From Promethearchaeota archaeon (GTDB taxonomy: Archaea > Asgardarchaeota > Lokiarchaeia > Sigyniarchaeales > Sigyniarchaeaceae), in contig JAFGBX010000056.1 in assembly GCA_016932935.1 (NCBI GenBank), positions 1-36,146 of the forward strand: a stretch of DNA of 36,146 nt, given 5' to 3'. Both the position numbers and the translations under genes were made by a program. Each line of letters begins with the position of its first letter. Position 1 is the first letter of the stretch. The notes under the pieces were generated by a model. It had not been told where the DNA came from and made no database searches. It worked only from the letters and a program-made list of their open reading frames with translations. Shown here one piece after another: positions 9,128-15,452 of the stretch.

Positions 9128-9940
9128 TCATTTCTCTTGCAGCCGGAGGCGGCCGGCCCGCCGCGCCACGATGGCCGCCGCGGCGCCCGCCCCGATGCCG
9201 TTGTTGATGTTCACCGTGACGAGGCCGGGCGAGCAGCTCTGCAGCATGGAGCTCAAGGCAGTGACACCCTGCCCGCCGAAGCCATAACCAGTGGAGACGG
9301 GGACTCCTATCACGAGCACGTCGGTGAGCGAGGCGACGACGGACGGGAGCGCCCCCTCCATGCCCGCGCAGCAGACGATCACGTCGACGCCCTTCTCTAT
9401 GAAGGCCTTCATCGGCGGGAAGACCCGGTGGAGGCCGGCGATGCCCACGTCGTACGCCCGCAACACCTCGCAGCCCATGGCCTCGCACACGGCAGCGGCC
9501 TCCTCGGCGACGGCGACGTCCGACGTGCCCGCGGTCATGATGCCCACGGTACCGCCGCGAGGCTCCACCTCGAAGCCCGGGCGCTTGACGACCGCCGTGG
9601 TGCCCCCCTCCTTGATTTCGATCATGCCCGGGAACGCGGCCTTGATCACACTTGCCTGTTCGGAAGTGAGGCGGGATACGATGGCGAAGCCCTTCTTATC
9701 GAGGAAGCCTTGAACGATCCGCTTCACGTCAGCCGAGCTCTTGGACTCCGCGAAGATGACCTCGGGCGTGCCCGTGCGAAGCTCGCGGAAGACGTCGAGC
9801 GTCGCGACGTTCTCGATCTCGGTCATCACCTGGCCCTTGAGCATGCGCTCCGCGTCAGCGAGGGAGATCTTGCCCTCCTTGTAGCCGTTGAGGACGTCCT
9901 CGATGTCCTTCACGCCGTTTGCGGGCGGCTCGTCGACCAT
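9128..9940 (-). CDS. larB: LarB, pyridinium-3,5-biscarboxylic acid mononucleotide synthase
   Basis: 270 residues from the ATG at 9940; a longer frame to 10069 crosses the promoter and was rejected. LarB carboxylates nicotinic acid adenine dinucleotide and hydrolyses the phosphoanhydride, the first step of the nickel-pincer-nucleotide (NPN) cofactor. The N-terminal segment (IEDVLNGYKEGKISLADAE) is the usual LarB helical lead. The C-terminal half is AIR-carboxylase (PurE)-like: GIMTAGTSDVAVAEEAA, VIVCCAGMEGALPSVVA and IGVPVSTGYGFGGQGVTAL are family hallmarks. The length is normal. It is divergent from the phosphatase-like gene and is separated by seven genes from larC at 15453-16874. LarE is not in the window. 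Confidence 0.93.
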   Translation of the reverse strand: MVDEPPANGVKDIEDVLNGYKEGKISLADAERMLKGQVMTEIENVATLDVFRELRTGTPEVIFAESKSSADVKRIVQGFLDKKGFAIVSRLTSEQASVIKAAFPGMIEIKEGGTTAVVKRPGFEVEPRGGTVGIMTAGTSDVAVAEEAAAVCEAMGCEVLRAYDVGIAGLHRVFPPMKAFIEKGVDVIVCCAGMEGALPSVVASLTDVLVIGVPVSTGYGFGGQGVTALSSMLQSCSPGLVTVNINNGIGAGAAAAIVARRAGRLRLQEK

Positions 9941-9975
9941 GCGTGTTCGATCTCGTGTCGTTGTAGGGATCACGG

Positions 9976-10008
9976 TTAAAAATACCCGATGGTAAAAAAT
10001 TATTAAGC
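9976..10008. promoter_or_regulatory. Divergent promoter region of larB and the phosphatase-like gene
   Basis: The minus strand reads tatttttaac at 9976-9985, placing a larB start near 9955, close to the ATG at 9940. On the plus strand ggtaaaaaattattaagcc (9991-10008) is a likely TATA element for the gene starting at 10075. No Shine-Dalgarno site precedes either start codon. Confidence 0.45.
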
Positions 10009-10074
10009 CTTTACACCATATCTTGGTTAGAAACCCGGTTCTCCCGAAATTCCAACCGAAACAGTGCAAGAATC

Positions 10075-10824
10075 ATGGCCGCCGCTGAAATGCCCACTTA
10101 CGAGCTTGACCTCGACCGGCTCCCCGCGACGTTCATCGACATCCTCGGGGTGACCCCGCCACCCGACATCCCCCCGCCGGTGAAGGAGCTGTCGACGCAG
10201 TTCAAGGCAGAGCGCATCGTCTTCGCCTTGTTCGATAACCTAGGCCTGTTCGAGCTGTCGCAGTACAAGCCCCAGTTCCTCATCGAGATGTCCAACGCGC
10301 TGGCCCTGCTCAGCACGAAAAACCCCTACACGCTCGGCGTCATGCACCAGATCCTCTACGCCGGGCTGCTCCCGACGGTCGGCCACCCTTACAACCCCAA
10401 CGGCTTCCATCTGCTCAAGTACTTGAACGAAAGCGGCCACAAGACGACCATGATCGGCAGGCCGAAGGACCTGCGGCGGTACTCGGGCAACACCGAAGAG
10501 CGGGTGAAGGACAGCGACATGGCCACCTGGGTCGAGGCCGCGCGGGTGATCAACACGTACTCGCTGTCGTGGCTCCACTTCCTTGACTTCGAGGGGCTGG
10601 CCGACCAGGCGCGGCAGCGGGGGCAGAACCTCGACGAGCTCGTCAAGCGGCTGCTCTTGCGCACGGACAAGTGGATGGTGAGCATGCACAAGCAGCTTCG
10701 CAACAACACGCTGCTCGTGATTTGCGGGGACCACGGCCGGTACAAGATCAACCTCTCGGGCCAGGACAAGGTCGCCCAGATGCGCGCCGCGAGCGTGCCC
10801 GTCGCCGTGTTCATAAGGAAATGA
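10075..10824 (+). CDS. Compact alkaline-phosphatase-superfamily protein
   Basis: 249 residues. FALFDNLGLFE (Asp54) resembles the first metal-binding strand of the alkaline phosphatase/phosphodiesterase superfamily, HFLDFEGLAD (His168, Asp171) the middle metal motif, and VICGDHGR (Asp219, His220) the conserved D-H motif. The usual nucleophile segment is hard to place; Thr or Ser in residues 80-86 (STKNPYT) is a candidate. The final His of the middle motif, normally about four residues on, is not obvious. The protein is much shorter than typical 400-500-residue members and lacks a signal peptide. It may be a cytosolic phosphatase or phosphodiesterase of minimal form, or a catalytically weakened relative. 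It is divergent from larB; a functional link is unproven. Confidence 0.7.
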   Translation: MAAAEMPTYELDLDRLPATFIDILGVTPPPDIPPPVKELSTQFKAERIVFALFDNLGLFELSQYKPQFLIEMSNALALLSTKNPYTLGVMHQILYAGLLPTVGHPYNPNGFHLLKYLNESGHKTTMIGRPKDLRRYSGNTEERVKDSDMATWVEAARVINTYSLSWLHFLDFEGLADQARQRGQNLDELVKRLLLRTDKWMVSMHKQLRNNTLLVICGDHGRYKINLSGQDKVAQMRAASVPVAVFIRK

Positions 10825-10832
10825 TGTTTGAT

Positions 10833-10848
10833 TCGAATACTCATTCGA
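10833..10848 (+). terminator. Short hairpin just past the phosphatase-like gene
   Basis: Perfect 6-bp inverted repeat tcgaat/attcga with a 4-nt loop, 8 nt after the stop at 10824. There is no T run directly behind it, so its role as terminator is uncertain. Confidence 0.3.
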
Positions 10849-11067
10849 GCAACTCTAAAGAAATATCAAAGGAGGGCACGTTTCCGTTGGGGATTACATT
10901 TATCCGGGCGAATGTGAAAGCCTTCATTTTTAAAATACAATATACAAACCGAATATTCTCATGCTTCGCACGATATGCCTTTGTATGGAATTAAAAATTA
11001 TACTTGACAATCTTAAGCCTCTGCAATAACGATGCTGGTATTTTCTTCAATATCTTCTCAAGGAGAA

Positions 11068-11109
11068 GGGAAGGTCAAAGGACGTGGCGTCCAAAGCCGT
11101 GACCTTCCC
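11068..11109. repeat. Compound inverted repeat: 10-bp stem enclosing a second hairpin
   Basis: GGGAAGGTCA at 11068-11077 pairs perfectly with TGACCTTCCC at 11100-11109. Inside the 22-nt loop, ggacg/cgtcc (11080-11092, loop tgg) forms a second perfect stem. The element starts 8 nt past the stop (11117) of the flavin-reductase-fold gene on the minus strand, so it may fold at the 3' end of that mRNA as a terminator or stabiliser. Confidence 0.6.
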
Positions 11110-11116
11110 AGACGCG

Positions 11117-11731
11117 TTAGAACGAGTGGATCTTCAAATTATTGAATACAAATTCATGCCCGCCCAAATGATAAGGAATCTCGAAGAGCCCCGGCTGGTA
11201 GAGCCCGTTCTTGATCAAGCTCGCGTTCGCGCTGCACGACACGACCTCGCCGGCGAAGAGCGTGCTGTCCCCGATGTCGATCGCCTGCCTGACCTCGCAC
11301 TCCAGGTGGACGGGGCATTCCGCGACACGCGGCGGCCCCTGGTCACCCCACGCGAGCGACGGTATCGGTGTCAGGTCGACCTGGTTGAACTTGCTCACCT
11401 TTCGACCCGTGATTGAGCCGATCTTGACGACTTGCGAGATGATGCTGCGATCGGGGACGTTTATTACGAACTTCTTCGAGCCGGACACGAGCTGGTGCGT
11501 GAAGCGCTGGGGCGAGACCACGAAGCCGTGCATCGGTGGCTTGCACGAAAGAACCGTGGTCCAAGCGATGGCCGCCACGTTTACCTTCCCATCGTGTGCA
11601 GAAGTGATGAGGACGGACTGGCGCGGGTAGACCATGAACACGTTCTGGTCGACGTCGACTTGCACCTTGTCGGGCCTCTTCTTGCCGTTCACGAGATTGG
11701 CCCGAGCGTTACCGTCCCCGGATACCATCAT
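11117..11731 (-). CDS. Flavin reductase-like domain protein (flavoredoxin family)
   Basis: 204 residues from tandem ATG codons at 11731/11728. The fold is the FMN-binding split barrel of the flavin-reductase-like family. Family features are YPRQSVLITSAHDGKVNVAAIAW at residues about 35-57, the strand-turn PMHGFVVSPQRFTHQLV, then KFVINVPDRSIISQV and the helix VKIGSITGRKVSKF. The C-terminal part contains CPVHLECEV and the HEFVFNN ending. Such proteins bind FMN and pass electrons between NAD(P)H, ferredoxin or other redox partners. There is no signal peptide. A TATA box lies about 65 bp upstream. It follows the small membrane protein gene on the same strand but has its own promoter. Confidence 0.85.
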   Translation of the reverse strand: MMVSGDGNARANLVNGKKRPDKVQVDVDQNVFMVYPRQSVLITSAHDGKVNVAAIAWTTVLSCKPPMHGFVVSPQRFTHQLVSGSKKFVINVPDRSIISQVVKIGSITGRKVSKFNQVDLTPIPSLAWGDQGPPRVAECPVHLECEVRQAIDIGDSTLFAGEVVSCSANASLIKNGLYQPGLFEIPYHLGGHEFVFNNLKIHSF

Positions 11732-11791
11732 GATAGCCTGCCTGCTCGCGGGCGACCGATCCCACCCGCCTATGGCGGAAAACCGGTAATA

Positions 11792-11802
11792 GATAAAAAT
11801 TC
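11792..11802 (-). promoter_or_regulatory. TATA box of the flavin-reductase-like gene
   Basis: The minus strand reads atttttatcta; transcription would begin near 11770, with a leader of about 40 nt. Confidence 0.45.
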
Positions 11803-11862
11803 TTGTTGGAAATGCTTAAACCTTTGAGACAAAACTATCAAAAAGCAGCAGCAAGACCGAGG

Positions 11863-12231
11863 TCATTGCTCCTTAAAACCCGACTTGTGGTATTCCACGA
11901 CGATTTCTGATTCGATGCGTATCGCCTCCGTGTGCGCCTTCCGCCCGAAGACCGATGCCACGATCATGCCCACGAGCCCCACGACGAAAAGGGCGAGCTC
12001 GACGACGGCCTCAGTGGTCACGATGTTCAGCGTCACGAGCGAAACGAGGGCGAGGACGGCCATTAGCCCGCCGAGAACCGTGAACGCGGTCATGATGACG
12101 TCGCAAGTTACTGCCCGCTTGACCTGGTGCGAATAGCGGTCGTACAGCTCGGTGTTCTGCTTCTGGAGGTAGACGAGGAAGCCCTTGAAGTCGGGGATGT
12201 CTTCGGAGATCCGGGGTTTGTGGGAAAACAC
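11863..12231 (-). CDS. Small two-helix membrane protein, unknown function
   Basis: 122 residues from a GTG at 12231 that lies almost exactly one promoter length from a TATA element, suggesting a leaderless message. A charged cytosolic N-terminal helix of about 40 residues (FLVYLQKQNTELYDRYSHQV) is followed by two transmembrane segments at roughly 44-68 and 76-94, then a basic-to-acidic C-terminal helix (KAHTEAIRIESEIVVEYHKS). The layout of two membrane helices flanked by cytosolic helices recalls SLATT-type proteins, but no diagnostic motif is visible and no nucleotidyltransferase or effector gene lies next to it. Function unknown. Confidence 0.65.
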   Translation of the reverse strand: MFSHKPRISEDIPDFKGFLVYLQKQNTELYDRYSHQVKRAVTCDVIMTAFTVLGGLMAVLALVSLVTLNIVTTEAVVELALFVVGLVGMIVASVFGRKAHTEAIRIESEIVVEYHKSGFKEQ

Positions 12232-12261
12232 GGTGTATCACAATCACATCGTCGCCGAAAG

Positions 12262-12269
12262 GTATAAAT
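12262..12269. promoter_or_regulatory. Single TATA element that appears to serve two divergent leaderless genes
   Basis: Plus strand gtataaat, minus strand atttatac. It lies about 34 bp from the GTG at 12231 on the minus strand and 25 bp from the ATG at 12291 on the plus strand, the expected spacing for start-codon-proximal transcription in both directions. A short inverted repeat, cttctt/aagaag (12275-12289), follows on the plus side next to the ATG and could be an operator. Confidence 0.5.
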
Positions 12270-12290
12270 CGGTGCTTCTTAAAAAGAAGG

Positions 12291-12917
12291 ATGGGAATCT
12301 TCCTCGATGGAATGAAAGCGGGCTCGCCGGGCGATGGGTGGGAAACGATGGGGAAAAAGGCACGAATCAAGGTTGCGAGCGCGCTGGACAACACGGGCGC
12401 CGGCGGTGGGTACCAGCTGAACCTCGCAACCGCGGACAGGCGTCCCGAGAGCAAGGATTGGTACCAAAGCCTCTTGCGCATAGCGACCTTCGAGCTGGTC
12501 GGATTGAAAGGGGTGACGAGCATCACCCTCGCGGACGGAGACACGATCATCAGCCACACCCGTCACGTGAGCTGGGACGATGCCGGCGGTGAGCACGTGA
12601 CCTGGACGAACACGTACGCGGTAATGAGGCAAGGTAAGTTAGGGGTTGTGGAGTTGCCTTCGTTCAAAAAGCACCTCGCAGGGGCGATACAATTCTACAT
12701 GGGCGCCCATCAGGGACAGCGCCCCCCCGGGGTCGTCGCTGATAAGAAGGCCCCTAATGATCCCTCTCGCATGCGGTTCTTCATGAGTCCGCGCAACAGC
12801 ATCCACGTCTTCATAAAGCAATTGCGCGGGTCGGCGAGGCGGCTGAGTGGTGCTGCATCGCGTGGACCAAGACCCAGCGGGGCGAAATTGGACGACTTCC
12901 TGCCCAAGAAGTTATAG
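12291..12917 (+). CDS. Unknown protein with PIP-like C-terminal tail
   Basis: 208 residues from the ATG at 12291; 12312 and 12348 are later in-frame ATG codons. I do not recognise the family. The central part (about 25-130) alternates strands and helices, e.g. IATFELVGLKGVTSITLADGD and WTNTYAVMRQGKLGVVELP, with no Cys and no membrane segment. The last 50 residues are basic and low in complexity (SARRLSGAASRGPRPSG), then end in AKLDDFLPKKL. That ending keeps the hydrophobic core of a PCNA-interacting peptide (L..FL) but lacks the leading Gln. It converges on the DNA glycosylase gene with only 13 bp between stop codons. A nucleic-acid role is a guess from the basic tail and the neighbour. Confidence 0.6.
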   Translation: MGIFLDGMKAGSPGDGWETMGKKARIKVASALDNTGAGGGYQLNLATADRRPESKDWYQSLLRIATFELVGLKGVTSITLADGDTIISHTRHVSWDDAGGEHVTWTNTYAVMRQGKLGVVELPSFKKHLAGAIQFYMGAHQGQRPPGVVADKKAPNDPSRMRFFMSPRNSIHVFIKQLRGSARRLSGAASRGPRPSGAKLDDFLPKKL

Positions 12918-12930
12918 GAGCGAGGGAATC

Positions 12931-13668
12931 CTAGCCATTTAAAGGCTGGCAGCGCGGGCAGAAGTAGTTCAGGCGCTTGGCATTGCCCGCCTTCTCGCGG
13001 GTGACGGGGCCGCCGCACGCGGCGCAGCGCGTCTTCTGGTAGACCTGGAACGTGTCGCGGAGGGGCTTCCCGGCCCGCTTCTGGTCATAGAACGACATCG
13101 AGTATTCCCTCGCGGCCCGGATCAGCTCGCCGAGGCGCTCCTCGGCCAGCAGGCCCGCCCGGGACATCGGATGCATCTTGACACGGAAAAGCGCCTCGTT
13201 CTTGATCATGTTCCCCACGCCCGCGAACACGGTTTGATCCATGAGCACGTCGCAGATGAGGGCGCCTGGCTGCATCCGAATGAGCCGGAGTACCTTTGCA
13301 CGGTCGAACATGGGCGATAAGATGTCGACGGACGGGTCGAACCGCTCCCGCACGGCCTGGCATGCCATGGGTTCCACGGCGCCGTTGTAGAAGTAGAATG
13401 TGCCCCGGGCGAAGGCGATCACGAGCCGGGGTAGCTTCCCCTCGCGGGGCGCGTCGATCTCGTACCGCCCGTACATCAAGAAGTGCAGCCGCAAACACCC
13501 GCCCGTGAACTGGAGGAACAGGTTCTTCCCGACCGCGAAGACGCTTTCGAGCACTTGCCCGATGAAGCGATCCTTCTGGAACCGTGCGTTTCCCTCCATA
13601 CGGGAAACGGGCTGGTTCTTGAACCTCTGGAGGCGCTCCGCGACGAGCTTGATTGAAGGGCCTTCCAT
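12931..13668 (-). CDS. nei: Fpg/Nei-family DNA glycosylase (endonuclease VIII type)
   Basis: 245 residues from the ATG at 13668; the frame is open farther upstream, but the family start is MEGPSIKLVAERL. The enzyme should remove oxidised bases and nick the strand in base excision repair. Visible landmarks are the N-terminal EGPS motif, the beta-hairpin lysine in VGKNLFLQF (Lys48), the MYGRY loop, the helix-two-turn-helix QTVFAGVGNMIKNEALFR near 155-172, and a C-terminal zinc finger with CAACG and FCPRCQ including the finger arginine in KRLNYFCPRC. Oddity: the catalytic proline that normally follows Met1 (MPEGP) is absent, so after Met removal the N-terminal residue would be Glu. It is convergent with the unknown gene at 12291. 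Confidence 0.88.
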   Translation of the reverse strand: MEGPSIKLVAERLQRFKNQPVSRMEGNARFQKDRFIGQVLESVFAVGKNLFLQFTGGCLRLHFLMYGRYEIDAPREGKLPRLVIAFARGTFYFYNGAVEPMACQAVRERFDPSVDILSPMFDRAKVLRLIRMQPGALICDVLMDQTVFAGVGNMIKNEALFRVKMHPMSRAGLLAEERLGELIRAAREYSMSFYDQKRAGKPLRDTFQVYQKTRCAACGGPVTREKAGNAKRLNYFCPRCQPLNG

Positions 13669-13722
13669 GTGTCGCATCACGGCTCTTGGTCGGTTGGGAT
13701 CACACGCGCCCGGCAGCATATC

Positions 13723-13750
13723 AGATTTATGTGCGTTAATTGTATTATTG
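13723..13750. promoter_or_regulatory. Divergent promoters of the glycosylase and JAMM-TPR genes
   Basis: The minus strand reads acataaatct at 13723-13732, giving a glycosylase start near 13700. On the plus strand taattgtattattgac (about 13737-13752) would start the JAMM-TPR transcript near 13770, a short leader before 13797. No Shine-Dalgarno site is seen for either. Confidence 0.4.
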
Positions 13751-13796
13751 ACACATCCAAGAAGCAACTGCCATCGAGCACGCCGCGGGATCCACG

Positions 13797-15419
13797 ATGT
13801 CGACGCCACCCAACCAGCCGCCTTCCGTGAGCCAAGGTGCCCAGCATGTCGCCCGCAAGGGGAAGGTTCTCATCAGCGCCGAGGCGTTGAAGTCGATCCT
13901 TCTCTATGCCAAGCGATACGCCAACGAGAACATCCCGGAATACGATTGGAAGGAAGTATACGGTTTCCTCATCGGACGCGTAGTGAAGGATGACGTGCAC
14001 GTGGACTCGGCTGTGCCGATGACGTCCGGCGAGGCGACAGAGGTCGTTTTCGGTCCCGCACACTATTCCAAGGCTGCGGAGCTCGATGCCGAGGTGGCGG
14101 AGAAGAACGATAACTCGTTCGTCTGCGGCTGGTGGCATTCTCACCCGTTCAAGAGCAACCCGATGTCGATCTTCTTGTCATCCATCGACGTCGGCAACCA
14201 CCTCGGGTTCCAGGGGCCCAATCCGCTCGCTATCGCGCTCGTCCACGACCCGAGCAAGATCAAGGAGCGCGACTCCCCGTTCGGCGTGAAGGTCTTCCGG
14301 CTCACGCGGACGGACTACACCCAGCAAGAGCTTGACCGTCTCGCCCTCGATCTCAACCCGGAGGGTAACACCAAGTCCGACCCCCGCGAGATCGTGTACT
14401 ACACGGTGCCATTCGAAGTCGTCGGGATGACAGCTCAACTGTTCATCGAGTCTCTCGCGGACGTGTTCGAGAAGACGGTGCAAGGTGCACCGCCGATCAA
14501 GGCCTACCGCGAGGACGACGGCGGGGTTTCCGTGGCGACGGCCAAGGATCCGGGGCGGCTCTCGCGCATCCAGGATCTGGGCACGGATCCCCGTGCTGGC
14601 ATTATCGACGACGACGCGTATTCCAGCGTCTATGTAGAGGACGAGGAAGTGGTGCCCGAGCCACAGATCCAGGCGCCCTCCCTCTCGATGTCGCTGCCCG
14701 AGGAGATGGAGGCCCGTAACAAGGTGCACGTGCTCCCGGCCGAAGACTTCGCATCCGGTGACGAGGATCTGCACACGGAAGAGGCGGAACAGCTGTACTT
14801 GAATGCAATCGCCCTCAAGAAGCAGAAGGAGTTCAAGGTTGCTGCGGGTCTGTTGCGCAATTCCTTGCGCATCTACTCCAAGCTCGAGGCGAAGCACAAG
14901 ATGCTCTTCATCAGGAACGAGCTCATGGAATGCTACTACTGGGGGGACGAGCCCGACGAGGCCATCATCGAGAGCAACAAGGTCATCAAGCTGGCCACCG
15001 AAGTGGGTAACTTGTACTTCCTCGGGAACGCGCACGAGTTCCTCGGCCGCTCGTTCCTGAAGATGGGCGACACGGGGAAGGCTTGCCAGGCGTTCCAGGA
15101 CGCGGCCGTCGCGTTCAAGAAGGGCTCCTTCTCCGCGAAGGCCGGCCAATGCTCAGAGTTGATCGGCCGCGTCTACTTCAACCAGAAGTCGCCCGACGTG
15201 GAGGGTGCCATCGCTTTCCTCGCCCGTGCCCTCAAATACTACCAGGACGCCATCAAAGGCCCGCGGGCAATGGAGCCGTCGTGGTCGCGGGATGCGTTCA
15301 TCACGAACCACGGCAGTATGCTCGAGAAGCAAGCCAAGGGGCTCGTCGTGGAACTTAGGGACGGCCAGAAGATCAAGCAGATGAAGGAGCTCCTGGCCAA
15401 GATGGGCCCGTGGGACTAG
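13797..15419 (+). CDS. JAMM/MPN metalloprotease domain fused to TPR repeats
   Basis: 540 residues. Residues about 23-172 form an MPN domain with a complete-looking JAMM zinc site: Glu53 in WKEVYGFLIG, His114 and His116 in CGWWHSHPF, and Ser128-Asp131 in FLSSIDVGNHLGFQ, followed by PNPLAIALVHDP. These features resemble eukaryotic-type MPN+ proteins (Rpn11, AMSH, BRCC36) that cut ubiquitin isopeptide bonds. The gap between HSH and the SxxD part is four residues longer than in Rpn11. An acidic low-complexity linker spans about 240-330. The C-terminal 200 residues are TPR-like helical repeats (LYLNAIALKKQKEFKVAAGL, LGRSFLKMGDTGKACQAFQD) that could bind partners. No ubiquitin-like, E1 or E2 gene is in the window. 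The likely role is removal of a ubiquitin-like modifier; a non-proteolytic scaffold is possible. Confidence 0.88.
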   Translation: MSTPPNQPPSVSQGAQHVARKGKVLISAEALKSILLYAKRYANENIPEYDWKEVYGFLIGRVVKDDVHVDSAVPMTSGEATEVVFGPAHYSKAAELDAEVAEKNDNSFVCGWWHSHPFKSNPMSIFLSSIDVGNHLGFQGPNPLAIALVHDPSKIKERDSPFGVKVFRLTRTDYTQQELDRLALDLNPEGNTKSDPREIVYYTVPFEVVGMTAQLFIESLADVFEKTVQGAPPIKAYREDDGGVSVATAKDPGRLSRIQDLGTDPRAGIIDDDAYSSVYVEDEEVVPEPQIQAPSLSMSLPEEMEARNKVHVLPAEDFASGDEDLHTEEAEQLYLNAIALKKQKEFKVAAGLLRNSLRIYSKLEAKHKMLFIRNELMECYYWGDEPDEAIIESNKVIKLATEVGNLYFLGNAHEFLGRSFLKMGDTGKACQAFQDAAVAFKKGSFSAKAGQCSELIGRVYFNQKSPDVEGAIAFLARALKYYQDAIKGPRAMEPSWSRDAFITNHGSMLEKQAKGLVVELRDGQKIKQMKELLAKMGPWD

Positions 15420-15452
15420 GTAGCCCCATGGATCGAGGTTATAAACTCTCCC

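Larger units (their letters stand above)
10825..11116. other. AT-rich gap without a supported gene
   Basis: These 292 bp are clearly richer in A/T than their surroundings, for example ttttaaaatacaatatac and ttaaaaattatacttgac. A 16-bp hairpin lies at the left end and a compound hairpin at the right end. The one open frame here (ending 10994) overlaps the preceding gene in another frame and looks non-coding. A TATA-like stretch near 10991-11002 could serve a small RNA, but nothing shows one directly. Confidence 0.5.

Noticed and set aside
11863-12231. SLATT-type defence effector
   Set aside because: The two-helix layout fits loosely, but there is no diagnostic motif and no partner nucleotidyltransferase or other defence gene nearby.
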